NCBI RefSeq assembly: GCF_025822245.1
Contig: NZ_JACKTL010000038.1
Span: 62,001 to 126,000, forward strand
Direction of reading: 5' to 3'
From: Mycolicibacterium hodleri
GTDB taxonomy: Bacteria; Actinomycetota; Actinomycetes; Mycobacteriales; Mycobacteriaceae
Length of the DNA: 64,000 nt
Below the pieces are notes generated by a model. It ran no database searches and was not told the origin of the DNA. It was given only the letters and a program-made list of their open reading frames with translations. Positions within the stretch are counted from its first letter, which is position 1. Each line of letters opens with the position of its first letter. The position numbers were made by a program, and so were the translations under genes. Below are positions 48,950-64,000 of this stretch, in pieces.

Positions 48950-48966
48950 GCGCCCCAAGGGGGCGC
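48950..48966 (+). promoter_or_regulatory. GC-rich hairpin in the leader of the winged-helix gene
   Basis: GCGCCCC (48950-48956) pairs with GGGGCGC (48960-48966) around a 3-nt loop. There is no U-run, so it is not a standard terminator for the upstream gene. It lies ~20 nt before GTG 48987 and just before the GAAGGGAAA ribosome-binding stretch. Confidence 0.45.
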
Positions 48967-48986
48967 AACGCCAGAAGGGAAACACC

Positions 48987-49505
48987 GTGACCGTGCTATC
49001 GCCGCTTCCGTCGGCCGCCCCCGATCTCGAGCCCGCCGTGTGGTTCTTCGGTGACTTCGTGCTGGACCTTCCGCGCTACGAGTTGCGGCGAGACGGGGTC
49101 TCGATCCCGGTCGAGCCCCAGGTGTTCGACGTGCTCGTGCAACTGGTGACCCACCATCACCGGGTCGTCACGAAGATCGAGTTGTTCGACGCCGTCTGGG
49201 GCGGCCGGTTCGTCGGCGAGGCCGCACTGTCCAGCCGGATCAAGGCGGTCCGGCGCGCACTCGGCGACGACGGGGTGTCGCAGCACGTCATCCGCACCGT
49301 CCGCGGGCGGGGATATCAGTTCGTCGGGGTCTTGCGCACCACCCAGGAGGAACCGAGCGACGAACCCAACGGTCTCGACGACGCGGGCACGGAGGCCGTG
49401 CTGAACCTCCGGTGCCTGCGTTCTCGGCGCGTGCGGGTTCACGGCAACCGCTACCGCATCGCACCGTCGACGCGCCGGCGCGAGTTCCACGGGCCGCCGA
49501 GGTGA
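48987..49505 (+). CDS. Winged-helix (OmpR/CadC-type) DNA-binding regulator without receiver
   Basis: 172 residues. A single Trans_reg_C winged helix occupies ~18-110: FGDFVLDLPRYELRRDG, VEPQVFDVLVQLV, VVTKIELFDAVWGGRFV, then RTVRGRGYQFVG. There is no phospho-receiver domain, ATPase or TM helix; the last ~55 residues are polar and Arg-rich (RRVRVHGNRYRIAPSTRRREF). It resembles the DNA-binding head of larger CadC/SARP-like regulators, so it may be a stand-alone repressor/activator or a truncated remnant. GTG 48987 follows GAAGGGAAA. It precedes the ECF sigma gene by 137 bp behind a predicted ECF promoter. Confidence 0.72.
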   Translation: MTVLSPLPSAAPDLEPAVWFFGDFVLDLPRYELRRDGVSIPVEPQVFDVLVQLVTHHHRVVTKIELFDAVWGGRFVGEAALSSRIKAVRRALGDDGVSQHVIRTVRGRGYQFVGVLRTTQEEPSDEPNGLDDAGTEAVLNLRCLRSRRVRVHGNRYRIAPSTRRREFHGPPR

Positions 49506-49642
49506 GATCACGCCGACGTCGGTGTCGTCGAATCGGGAATGAAACGGAGGATTGGGTATGTTTCAACTCCGGGCGTCGCCGCGATGTGCAGTGCTAGCCG
49601 TCAGCCGCGTGAACCACGGACCGATAGAGGAACTAGCTCACG

Positions 49643-50188
49643 ATGACGGACTCTTCCCCCGAGCACCAGCGGACGGACGATCCAGCGAACGCCGAACTGC
49701 TGCGGGTCATCCACGACGAGCACGGCCCGGCGTTGAATCGCTTCGTCCTGCGGCTGACCCGGGGCGACCGGGAATTCGCCGAGGACGTCGTCCAAGAGTC
49801 GCTCCTGCGGCTGTGGCAGAACGGCACCATCCTCACCACCTATTCCGAGGACTCGACGCGGGCGTGGCTGCACACGGTGGCCAGGAACCTCGTCATCGAC
49901 GACCGGAGGAGTTCCCGTCACAAACGCGAGTTCCAGACCGACACCGTCCCCGAGCGAAGTTCACCGGACGTCTTCGGGCCGGCGGTCGACAAGTTCGTCG
50001 TGTCCGACGCCCTGCGATCCCTGAGTCCTGAGCACCGGACCGTGTTGGTACGCGCGCACTATCTGGGACAAACCGCCGTTGAGATCGCGCGGCACGAGGG
50101 TATCCCGCCGGGAACCGTCAAATCGCGGCTGCACTACGCACTACGCGCGCTCCGCGTGGCCTTGGAGGAAAGGGGGGTCGTCCAATGA
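49643..50188 (+). CDS. ECF RNA polymerase sigma factor, SigL-like
   Basis: 181 residues: region 2 (~15-85, RGDREFAEDVVQESLLRLWQ and ARAWLHTVARNLVIDDRR) and region 4 (~115-175, LRSLSPEHRTVLVRAHYLGQTAVEIARHEGIPPGTVKSRLHYALRALR). The overall pattern resembles M. tuberculosis SigL, including the R-S-x-R-H-K linker. It should direct RNA polymerase to ECF promoters, probably including TGAACC-type sites. ATG 49643 has an AGAGGA stretch 11 nt upstream. It is coupled to the anti-sigma gene by a 4-nt overlap (ATGA). Confidence 0.88.
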   Translation: MTDSSPEHQRTDDPANAELLRVIHDEHGPALNRFVLRLTRGDREFAEDVVQESLLRLWQNGTILTTYSEDSTRAWLHTVARNLVIDDRRSSRHKREFQTDTVPERSSPDVFGPAVDKFVVSDALRSLSPEHRTVLVRAHYLGQTAVEIARHEGIPPGTVKSRLHYALRALRVALEERGVVQ

Positions 50189-50883
50189 CCTCCGAACGCG
50201 ACATGGCCGAATGGGATGCCGCCTATCTGCTCGGCGCCCTCTCGGCATCCGAAGCCGCCGAATACGAGCGGCACCTGGCCGACTCGCCCGAGTCCGCCGA
50301 CCCGTGGGACGCGTCCGACCTTCCCGCCATCCTGGACGTGCTGTCGCCCGAGGAAGCGCTGGCCCTGCTCGACGCGGAACCCGAATCCGAGACGCCGGAC
50401 GAGGCCGTCCCTGCGCCGGCCTCCTTCGCCGCGGCCGCGCATCGGCGCCAGACCCGCTCGCGCGGTGCCCGGCTGGCGACGGCGCTCGCGTCGGCTGCCG
50501 CCTTCCTCCTCATCGGCGGCCTCGTGGGCTATGCCGTCATCCCGCATCAGTCGTCTACCGGGGTGTCGCTGCAGGCGATGGCTCCGGGCCAGCGACAGGG
50601 TGTCACGGCGGCGCTCGCACTCTCCGAGGAGCCGTGGGGAACACGTCTCGACTGGGAGTGCCAGTACACCAAGGACTGGGCCGTGAAGGCCACCGGCTAC
50701 GACTTGGTCGTCACGACCAAGAACGGCGCGGAGACCACCGTCGCCTCGTGGCGTCCGTCGGGCACCGAGAAGCAGGCGTCGAATCTGGCTGCGGCCACGG
50801 TGATTCCGAAGTCGGACATCCGTACGGTGACCATCCGGGAATCTGGATCCCCCACGCCGCTTGCGGTCACCACCGTGGCCTGA
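50185..50883 (+). CDS. Membrane anti-sigma factor lacking the zinc cysteines (RslA-like)
   Basis: 232 residues. The cytoplasmic anti-sigma domain begins MAEWDAAYLLGALSASEAAEYERHLADS as in RslA. There, family members normally carry HxxxCxxC to bind zinc and sense oxidants; here the motif is His30-LAD-Ser34-PE-Ser37, with both cysteines replaced by serine. One TM helix follows (~97-119, TALASAAAFLLIGGLVGYAV), then an extracytoplasmic domain with one Cys. It should tether and inhibit the ECF sigma, but redox release through zinc is not available. Overlaps the sigma gene by 4 nt (ATGA). Confidence 0.82.
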   Translation: MTSERDMAEWDAAYLLGALSASEAAEYERHLADSPESADPWDASDLPAILDVLSPEEALALLDAEPESETPDEAVPAPASFAAAAHRRQTRSRGARLATALASAAAFLLIGGLVGYAVIPHQSSTGVSLQAMAPGQRQGVTAALALSEEPWGTRLDWECQYTKDWAVKATGYDLVVTTKNGAETTVASWRPSGTEKQASNLAAATVIPKSDIRTVTIRESGSPTPLAVTTVA

Positions 50884-50901
50884 GCGGCCTCCTTCCGCTC
50901 A
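50881..50901 (+). terminator. Weak hairpin at the end of the anti-sigma gene
   Basis: TGAGCGG (50881-50887) and CCGCTCA (50895-50901) are perfect inverted repeats around a 7-nt loop, overlapping the stop codon. There is no U tract, so termination efficiency is doubtful; it may separate the sigma and ssu transcription units or protect the mRNA end. Confidence 0.35.
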
Positions 50902-50924
50902 GGGCGAGTCGAAACCTTCCGTGG

Positions 50925-50952
50925 TGATGCGGCGCTCCGTAGCGTCGCATCA
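50925..50952 (+). promoter_or_regulatory. Inverted repeat immediately before the ssuC start
   Basis: TGATGCGGCGC (50925-50935) and GCGTCGCATCA (50942-50952) pair at 10 of 11 positions around a 6-nt loop, ending 2 nt before GTG 50955. It could be an operator for a sulfur-responsive regulator, or an RNA hairpin that occludes the start codon. Confidence 0.5.
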
Positions 50953-50954
50953 TC

Positions 50955-51746
50955 GTGACCGCCTCCCTCGTCGTACCTCCGCCCGTGACCCGGGTGAAGC
51001 GGCGACGCTGGGGGCTGATCCGGTTGGCGTCGCCGGTCGTCCTCCTGGCGCTGTGGCAGCTCGGCAGCGCGCTCGGACTGATTCCCCAGGACGTTCTGCC
51101 CGCGCCGTCGCTCATCCTCGAGGCGGGCGTCGAACTCGTCAGAAGCGGTGAACTCGCCGACGCCCTTGCCGTGTCGGGTGTTCGGGTACTGGAGGGCTTG
51201 CTGCTCGGCGGGGTGATCGGAGTCGCCCTCGGCACCGCCGTCGGGCTCTCGCCATGGTTCGAGGCCACCGTCGACCCGCCGATGCAGATGGTCCGCGCGT
51301 TGCCCCACCTCGGCCTGATTCCGTTGTTCATCCTCTGGTTCGGCATCGGCGAACTGCCCAAGGTGCTCCTGGTCGCGCTCGGCGTCAGCTTCCCGCTGTA
51401 CCTCAACACCTTCTCCGCGATCCGGCAGGTCGACCCCAAGCTGTTCGAAACCGCTCAGGTGCTTGGCTTTTCGTTCTGGCAGCGGTTCCGCACGATCATC
51501 GTCCCCAGCGCCGCGCCCCAGGTGCTCGTCGGCTTGCGTCAATCACTGGCCATCGCCTGGCTCACGCTCATCGTGGCCGAGCAGATCAACGCAGACAAGG
51601 GCATCGGGTACCTCATCAACAACGCCCGCGACTTCCTCCGCATCGACGTCATCATCTTCGGCCTGGTCGTCTACGCGATGCTCGGCATCGGGACGGATGC
51701 GATCGTGCGGGTCGCCGAACGCCGAGCGTTGAGGTACCGCTCGTGA
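50955..51746 (+). CDS. ssuC: Alkanesulfonate ABC transporter permease SsuC
   Basis: 263 residues, about six TM helices. The EAA-type cytoplasmic loop that contacts the ATPase is visible as ETAQVLGFSFWQRFRTIIVPSAAP. Members of this family import aliphatic sulfonates, taurine or nitrate; ssuB, a periplasmic lipoprotein and an SsuD-type monooxygenase follow, so sulfonates are the best reading. GTG 50955 is preceded by an inverted repeat rather than a Shine-Dalgarno. It overlaps ssuB by 4 nt (GTGA). Confidence 0.88.
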   Translation: MTASLVVPPPVTRVKRRRWGLIRLASPVVLLALWQLGSALGLIPQDVLPAPSLILEAGVELVRSGELADALAVSGVRVLEGLLLGGVIGVALGTAVGLSPWFEATVDPPMQMVRALPHLGLIPLFILWFGIGELPKVLLVALGVSFPLYLNTFSAIRQVDPKLFETAQVLGFSFWQRFRTIIVPSAAPQVLVGLRQSLAIAWLTLIVAEQINADKGIGYLINNARDFLRIDVIIFGLVVYAMLGIGTDAIVRVAERRALRYRS

Positions 51747-52480
51747 CGGTGACCTCCGAACGGCAGACCGGAACGGTCGGCGAACTTCGACACGTCGACA
51801 AGTGGTATGGCGACCACCACGTGCTGGACGACGTCTCGGTGCGCATCGGCCGCGGAGAGATCGTCGCGCTCATCGGCCGCAGCGGGTCCGGCAAGTCGAC
51901 GGTGCTGCGCGTCTTGGCGGGTCTGTCCACCGATCACACCGGTGAGCGCGTCGTCACGGGCCCGCCCGCGTTGGCGTTCCAGGAGCCGCGGCTGTTCCCG
52001 TGGCGCGACGTGCGGACCAACGTCGGATACGGGTTGACGCGAAGCCGACTGTCCAAGGCCGACAGAGCAACTCGCGCCGATCGGGCCCTGGCCGACGTCG
52101 GTCTCGGCGACCGTGGCACTGCGTGGCCCCTGACGCTGTCCGGTGGGCAGGCGCAGCGGGTGTCGTTGGCCAGGGCGCTGGCCGCCGAACCGGAACTGCT
52201 GCTGCTCGACGAGCCGTTTGGCGCCCTCGACGCGCTGACGCGGCTGACCATGCGGGCCCTGCTGCTGACGTTGTGGCGCGAACACCGCTTCGGAGTGCTG
52301 CTGGTGACCCACGACGTCGACGAAGCGGTGGCCTTGGCCGATCGGGTGTTGGTCCTCGACGAGGGCCGTGTGTCGCACGAGCTCGTCGTCGACGACGCCC
52401 GGCGTTCGCCGTCGGATCCCTCGCCGAACACCGAGCGCTACCGGGCCGAGCTCCTCGACGAGCTCGGCGTCGAACTCTGA
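51743..52480 (+). CDS. ssuB: Alkanesulfonate ABC transporter ATP-binding protein SsuB
   Basis: 245 residues, ABC ATPase: Walker A GRSGSGKST, Q-loop AFQEPRLFPWRDV, signature LSGGQAQRVSLARAL, Walker B LLLLDEPFGALD and switch His in LLVTHDVDEAV. It powers import through SsuC. GTG 51743 begins inside the ssuC stop. The substrate-binding lipoprotein gene follows after 34 bp with its own GAGGGGGA ribosome-binding site. Confidence 0.9.
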   Translation: MTVTSERQTGTVGELRHVDKWYGDHHVLDDVSVRIGRGEIVALIGRSGSGKSTVLRVLAGLSTDHTGERVVTGPPALAFQEPRLFPWRDVRTNVGYGLTRSRLSKADRATRADRALADVGLGDRGTAWPLTLSGGQAQRVSLARALAAEPELLLLDEPFGALDALTRLTMRALLLTLWREHRFGVLLVTHDVDEAVALADRVLVLDEGRVSHELVVDDARRSPSDPSPNTERYRAELLDELGVEL

Positions 52481-52514
52481 GCACCGTGCCGTCGATTCAC
52501 GAGGGGGAACCGTC

Positions 52515-53549
52515 ATGCCCGCATCCAGACGAGTGATCGGCCTGCGCGTCGCGGCCGTCGTGGTACTGGTCGGACTGCTGGCCGGGTGCGTCTCGCGGCA
52601 GGAGAACGCGGGCGCCCAGCAGGCCCCGGCCACGGTGCCGCTGTCCGAGCTGTCCGACGTGACACTGCAGATCGGCGACCAGAAGGGCGGCACCGAGTCG
52701 TTGCTGAACGCCGCGGGCGCCCTGACGGACCTGCCGTACAAGGTGGTGTTCTCCACCTTCACGTCGGGGCCGCCGCAGATCGAGGCCGCGACCGCGGGCA
52801 AGATCGACTTCGCCATCACCGGCAACACCCCGCCGATCTTCGGCGCCGCCGCAGGCGCGAAGGTCAAGGTGGTGACGGCCTACGAGAACGGCGGAGACGG
52901 CGACCGCGTCCTGGTACGGGCGGACTCGCCGATCAAGACCGTCGCCGATCTGCGCGGCAAGAGCGTGGCCGTCGGCAAGGGCAGCTCCGCCCATGGGCAC
53001 ATCCTCGCCCAGCTGCAAAAGGCGGGGTTGTCACCGGCGGACGTGAAGCTGGTGTTCTTGCAACCCGCCGATGCGCTGACCGCCTTCACCAGCGGACAGG
53101 CCGACGCGTGGGCGATTTGGGACCCGTACACCGCGCAGGTCGAACAACAGGTGCCCGTGCGCAGCATCGCCCAGGCCACCGGGGTCACCAACGGGGCCGG
53201 GTTCGGCATCGCCTCGGACGCCGCCCTCGCCGACCCGAAGCGCAACTCGGCGCTCGGGGATCTGCTGGTGCGCTACGCGAAGGCAACCCGCTGGGCGCAG
53301 GACCACCCCGCGGAATGGGCCGCCAAGTATTCGGCGGCGGTCGGCCTCGCCCTGCCCGTCGGGACCGCCGCGCAGGGTCGCAGCTTGCGGTCGTCGGTCG
53401 CGCTGGCCGGGCCGCTGGTCGAGTCCGAACAGAAGCTGGCCGACCTGTTCGCCGAGACCAAGCAGATCGCGTCGGCGCCCACGTTCGCCGACTGGGTCGA
53501 CCACCGCTACGACGACGCGCTCAAACCCTTCACGACGACCGGAAGTTGA
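52515..53549 (+). CDS. ssuA: Alkanesulfonate-binding lipoprotein SsuA
   Basis: 344 residues. Lipoprotein signal with lipobox LLAGC at Cys25, so the protein is anchored outside the membrane. The body is a type II periplasmic binding fold of the SsuA/TauA/NMT1 family: IGDQKGGTESLLNAAG, AATAGKIDFAITGNTPPIFGAAAG, LRGKSVAVGKGSSAHGHILAQL and SGQADAWAIWDPYTA. It captures sulfonates for SsuBC. ATG 52515 follows GAGGGGGAA. ssuD begins 3 bp after its stop. Confidence 0.9.
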   Translation: MPASRRVIGLRVAAVVVLVGLLAGCVSRQENAGAQQAPATVPLSELSDVTLQIGDQKGGTESLLNAAGALTDLPYKVVFSTFTSGPPQIEAATAGKIDFAITGNTPPIFGAAAGAKVKVVTAYENGGDGDRVLVRADSPIKTVADLRGKSVAVGKGSSAHGHILAQLQKAGLSPADVKLVFLQPADALTAFTSGQADAWAIWDPYTAQVEQQVPVRSIAQATGVTNGAGFGIASDAALADPKRNSALGDLLVRYAKATRWAQDHPAEWAAKYSAAVGLALPVGTAAQGRSLRSSVALAGPLVESEQKLADLFAETKQIASAPTFADWVDHRYDDALKPFTTTGS

Positions 53550-53552
53550 GGA

Positions 53553-54671
53553 ATGTCCACGCGAGTTGAATTTCCCGCTTCGCGGGCCAAGTTCTTCTGG
53601 TTCCTGCCCACCAGCGGCGACAGCCGTTCCATCGTCGCGTCGTCGCACGCGTCGTCGAACCAGGTCCTCCCGCCGAACTACCGGCCCCCCACCCGCGGCT
53701 ACCTCGCCGAGGTGGCCCGGGCGGCCGACCGGCTCGGCTTCGAGGGCGTACTGACGCCGACCGGAACGTGGTGCGAGGACGCGTGGTTGACCACGGCGGC
53801 TCTGCTGGCAGAGACCGAGAGGCTGAAGTTCCTCGTCGCCTTCCGTCCCGGACTGGTTCCTCCCACGCTGGCCGCCCAACAGGCGGCGACGCTGCAGCGC
53901 TTCTCGGGCGGCCGCGTGCTGCTCAACATCGTGACCGGCGGCGACGACGTCGAACAGCGGCGCTTCGGCGACTGGCTCGACCACGACGAACGCTACGCTC
54001 GCACAGGCGAATTCCTGCACATCGTCGACTCGGTCTGGCGAAACGGCCCGCTGGACTTCCGTGGCGAGTACTACCAGGTCGAGAACGCGATGGTGTCCGC
54101 CCCGCCAGACCCGTTGCCGCAGTTCTACTTCGGTGGGTCCTCCCCGGCCGCCCTGCCCATCGCGGCTCAACACGTCGACGTGTACCTGACGTGGGGCGAG
54201 CCGCCGGAGGCCGCGGCCGCCAAGATCGCGAAGGTGCGCGAACTCGCCGCGGCGCGGGGGCGCACGCTCAGATTCGGCATTCGTCTGCACACGATCAGCC
54301 GGGACACCTCGGCGGCCGCGTGGGCGGTGGCCGACGAGCTCGTCGCCGGGCTCAGTGAAGACCAGATCGCCAAGCAGACTGCCCTACACGCCAGTTCGCA
54401 ATCGGAGGGGCAGCGTCGGATGACGGCGCTGCACGGCGGCCGGCTCGACGGGCTGGAGATCTACCCCAACCTGTGGGCAGGGGTCGGCCTGGTGCGTGGG
54501 GGAGCGGGCACGGCGCTGGTGGGCAGCCACGAGGAGGTCGCCAACCTCATCGTCGAGTACCACTCCCTGGGGTTCGACGAGTTCATCCTCTCCGGCTACC
54601 CCCACCTCGAGGAGGCGCACTGGTTCGCCGAGGGTGTGCTGCCGCTGCTCGTGCAGAAGGGCGTCGCCTGA
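53553..54671 (+). CDS. ssuD: FMNH2-dependent alkanesulfonate monooxygenase SsuD-like
   Basis: 372 residues, bacterial luciferase-like TIM barrel. KFFWFLPTSGDSR at the N-terminus, GFEGVLTPTGTWCEDAW, KFLVAFRPGLVPPTLAAQQAATLQRFSGGRVLLNIVTGGD and HYLRTGEFL-type DHDERYARTGEFL are SsuD signatures. It uses reduced flavin and O2 to release sulfite from alkanesulfonates in the cytoplasm. No dedicated flavin reductase (SsuE) gene is nearby. It is the last gene of ssuC-B-A-D, an order different from the E. coli ssuEADCB operon. Confidence 0.9.
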   Translation: MSTRVEFPASRAKFFWFLPTSGDSRSIVASSHASSNQVLPPNYRPPTRGYLAEVARAADRLGFEGVLTPTGTWCEDAWLTTAALLAETERLKFLVAFRPGLVPPTLAAQQAATLQRFSGGRVLLNIVTGGDDVEQRRFGDWLDHDERYARTGEFLHIVDSVWRNGPLDFRGEYYQVENAMVSAPPDPLPQFYFGGSSPAALPIAAQHVDVYLTWGEPPEAAAAKIAKVRELAAARGRTLRFGIRLHTISRDTSAAAWAVADELVAGLSEDQIAKQTALHASSQSEGQRRMTALHGGRLDGLEIYPNLWAGVGLVRGGAGTALVGSHEEVANLIVEYHSLGFDEFILSGYPHLEEAHWFAEGVLPLLVQKGVA

Positions 54672-54683
54672 GGGCCGGTTGGC

Positions 54684-54689
54684 TACCCT
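54684..54689 (+). promoter_or_regulatory. -10 hexamer TACCCT for a leaderless membrane-protein mRNA
   Basis: TACCCT is followed by 6 nt and GTG 54696, with no Shine-Dalgarno. It separates this gene from the ssu operon 24 bp upstream. Confidence 0.45.
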
Positions 54690-54695
54690 CCAGGG

Positions 54696-55271
54696 GTGGA
54701 CGAGTGGTTTGAACACAGCCCCTTCGTCGGGTTCGTGCCGTGGATCATCTACTGGGTGGTGGCCGAGGGGCCCAGCACGTGGATGTTCGGCGCGCTGTGT
54801 GCCGTGCTGTCGGCGATCATCCTCGGCATCTCCATGGGTCGCGGGGGACCGAGGCTGCTCGAGATCGTCACGATCGTGTTCTTCGTCGTGGTGACCGCGG
54901 TCGGGATCATGCTCGGGGCGAAGGACCGCGACTGGATGGACACCTACGCGACGACGCTGTCCAGTGGCGTGCTCGCGGTAATGGCGCTCGGGTCGATGGC
55001 GTTCACCCCGTTCACCGAGCAGTACGCGAAAGTCGACCGGCCCCTGCAGGATTGGGAGAAGGCGGCCTTCCGGCAGACCAACAGGGTCCTGACGTTGATG
55101 TGGGCGCTGGTGTTCGCGCTGACCTCCGTGCTGGGCTACTACGCCGCCCGGGTTCCGCAGACCGTCGACTGGACCAACTGGGTGATCCCGGTCGTCGTCA
55201 TCGTCGGCGCGGTGGGCATGACGCAGACCTATCCGACGCGGGTTCGCGAACGGGCCCGCCCCACGGCGTAG
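54696..55271 (+). CDS. Hypothetical multi-pass membrane protein
   Basis: 191 residues with six likely hydrophobic segments (~10-24, 29-48, 55-75, 88-107, 130-151 and 160-178). Short loops carry charged residues, with no catalytic motif or family signature I recognise. A mid-protein loop (FTEQYAKVDRPLQDWEKAAF) is the longest cytoplasmic stretch. GTG 54696 is supported by a leaderless-type promoter. It sits between ssuD and pheS on the same strand, but both neighbours appear to have separate promoters. Confidence 0.72.
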   Translation: MDEWFEHSPFVGFVPWIIYWVVAEGPSTWMFGALCAVLSAIILGISMGRGGPRLLEIVTIVFFVVVTAVGIMLGAKDRDWMDTYATTLSSGVLAVMALGSMAFTPFTEQYAKVDRPLQDWEKAAFRQTNRVLTLMWALVFALTSVLGYYAARVPQTVDWTNWVIPVVVIVGAVGMTQTYPTRVRERARPTA

Positions 55272-55282
55272 CCAGAGGGTAG

Positions 55283-61122
<5,840 letters not shown>

Positions 61123-61126
<4 letters not shown>

Positions 61127-61973
61127 CGGCGGCTCGGGTTCTCGCCGAGGCACTTCCGTGGCTCAAGCAACTCCACGGCAAGATCGTCGTGGTGAAGTAC
61201 GGCGGCAACGCGATGACCGACGACGCCCTCAAGACGGCGTTCGCCGCGGACATGGTGTTCCTGCGCAACTGCGGCATTCATCCGGTCGTCGTGCACGGCG
61301 GCGGCCCGCAGATCAGCGCCATGCTCGCCAAGCTCGGCATCGCCGGCGACTTCAAGGGCGGGTTCCGCGTCACCACGCCGGAGGTGCTCGACGTCGCCAG
61401 GATGGTGCTCTTCGGTCAGGTCGGGCGTGAGCTCGTCGGACTGATCAACGCGCACGGCCCGTATGCCGTCGGCATCACCGGCGAGGACGCCCAGCTGTTC
61501 ACCGCGGTACGGCGCACCGTCCTGGTCGACGGCGTGGCCACCGACATCGGCCTCGTCGGAGACGTCGCCAGCGTGGACGTCAGGGCCGTCATGGATCTCA
61601 TTGCCGCAGGGCGGATTCCGGTGATCTCGACCATCGCGCCCGACGTGGCGGGGGTGGTGCACAACGTCAACGCCGACACCGCGGCGGCCGCTCTGGCCGA
61701 AGCGCTGTCCGCCGAGAAGCTGTTGATGCTCACCGACGTCGAGGGCCTCTACACCAGCTGGCCCGACCGCACCTCGCTGGTCAGCGAGATCGACGCCACC
61801 ACCCTGACGGGGCTGCTGCCGGCACTGGAATCGGGGATGGTGCCCAAGATCGAGGCCTGCCTGCGCGCGGTCGCCGGCGGCGTTCCCAGCGCACACGTGA
61901 TCGACGGCCGCGTGGAGCACTGCGTGCTGGTGGAACTGTTCACCGACGAAGGCTCCGGAACGAAGGTGACCGC

Positions 61974-61977
<4 letters not shown>
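61123..61977 (+). CDS. argB: Acetylglutamate kinase ArgB
   Basis: 284 residues, amino-acid kinase fold. The phosphate loops VVKYGGNAM and [10 protein letters not shown], plus the [13 protein letters not shown] and [10 protein letters not shown] segments, are diagnostic. It phosphorylates N-acetylglutamate (step 2). An N-terminal helix (residues ~1-18) typical of arginine-inhibitable hexameric enzymes is present ([17 protein letters not shown]), so feedback inhibition by arginine is likely. Coupled to argJ and argD by 4-nt overlaps. Confidence 0.95.

Positions 61978-64000
<2,023 letters not shown>

Noticed and set aside
48950..48966. Intrinsic terminator after the 48528 gene
   Set aside because: The stem is strong but no T-run follows and it lies inside the predicted leader of the next gene.
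49610..49642. ECF promoter directly before the sigma factor gene
   Set aside because: TGAACC is present at 49610-49615 but no CGT-type -10 follows at 15-18 nt.

Overview
The window reads as a chromosomal segment of a high-GC actinobacterium, almost certainly a non-tuberculous Mycobacterium/Mycolicibacterium. The evidence is the complete Pup-proteasome locus (mpa, dop, pup, prcBA, pafA, pafBC), RbpA, MTB12/LppK-family secreted proteins, a separate lnt-ppm1 pair, a 13E12 (DUF222/HNH) protein, F420-dependent PPOX proteins, and gene order resembling M. tuberculosis Rv2122c-Rv2050 and Rv1649-Rv1656. Protein identities come from reading translations against remembered families; no search was run. 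I saw no rRNA, tRNA, CRISPR array or insertion sequence, and no gene-free stretch over 300 bases.

Layout. 1-5.3 kb: end of a sugar transporter, hisE-hisG, a DUF4126 membrane protein, a flavin disulfide reductase, then a thioesterase and a RecB-type Fe-S nuclease on the other strand. 5.4-9.3 kb: trmI, two MTB12-family exported proteins, and mpa. 9.3-14.9 kb: an accessory block between mpa and dop with two paralogous multi-pass membrane proteins (one frameshifted), a histidine kinase and a response regulator whose genes converge and overlap, and a ThrE-type exporter. 14.9-26.1 kb: dop, pup, prcB, prcA, a small hypothetical, pafA, pafB, pafC, tatA, tatC, helY. 26.1-31.6 kb: a DUF4333 protein, flap endonuclease, glyoxalase-fold protein, pepE, a 13E12 protein, and an F420-dependent biliverdin-reductase-like protein.

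31.6-42.7 kb: a corrin-ring (cobalamin) cluster. SDR-cobL-cobM-cobK run on plus; tauD-like, cobG, cobH and a phosphotransferase on minus; cobN on plus behind a previously unlisted 35-residue membrane peptide. The cobI/cobJ function is not in the cluster. 42.7-48.4 kb: two tandem F420/PPOX proteins, FxsA, an amidohydrolase, lnt, ppm1 and rbpA. 48.5-54.7 kb: a zinc-finger-like protein, a winged-helix regulator, a SigL-like ECF sigma factor with an anti-sigma that has lost its zinc cysteines, and an alkanesulfonate uptake/desulfonation operon (ssuC-B-A-D order). 54.7-64 kb: a membrane protein, pheST, and argC-J-B-D-F (argF cut by the window end).

How it fits together. Dop deamidates Pup-Gln, PafA ligates Pup to targets, Mpa unfolds them into PrcBA, and PafBC is a WYL-type transcriptional activator. 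Most operons are tightly coupled by 1-17 nt overlaps (ATGA/GTGA/TGATG). Many genes that begin a transcription unit have a TAnnnT hexamer 6-8 nt before the start codon, the arrangement expected for leaderless mycobacterial mRNAs.
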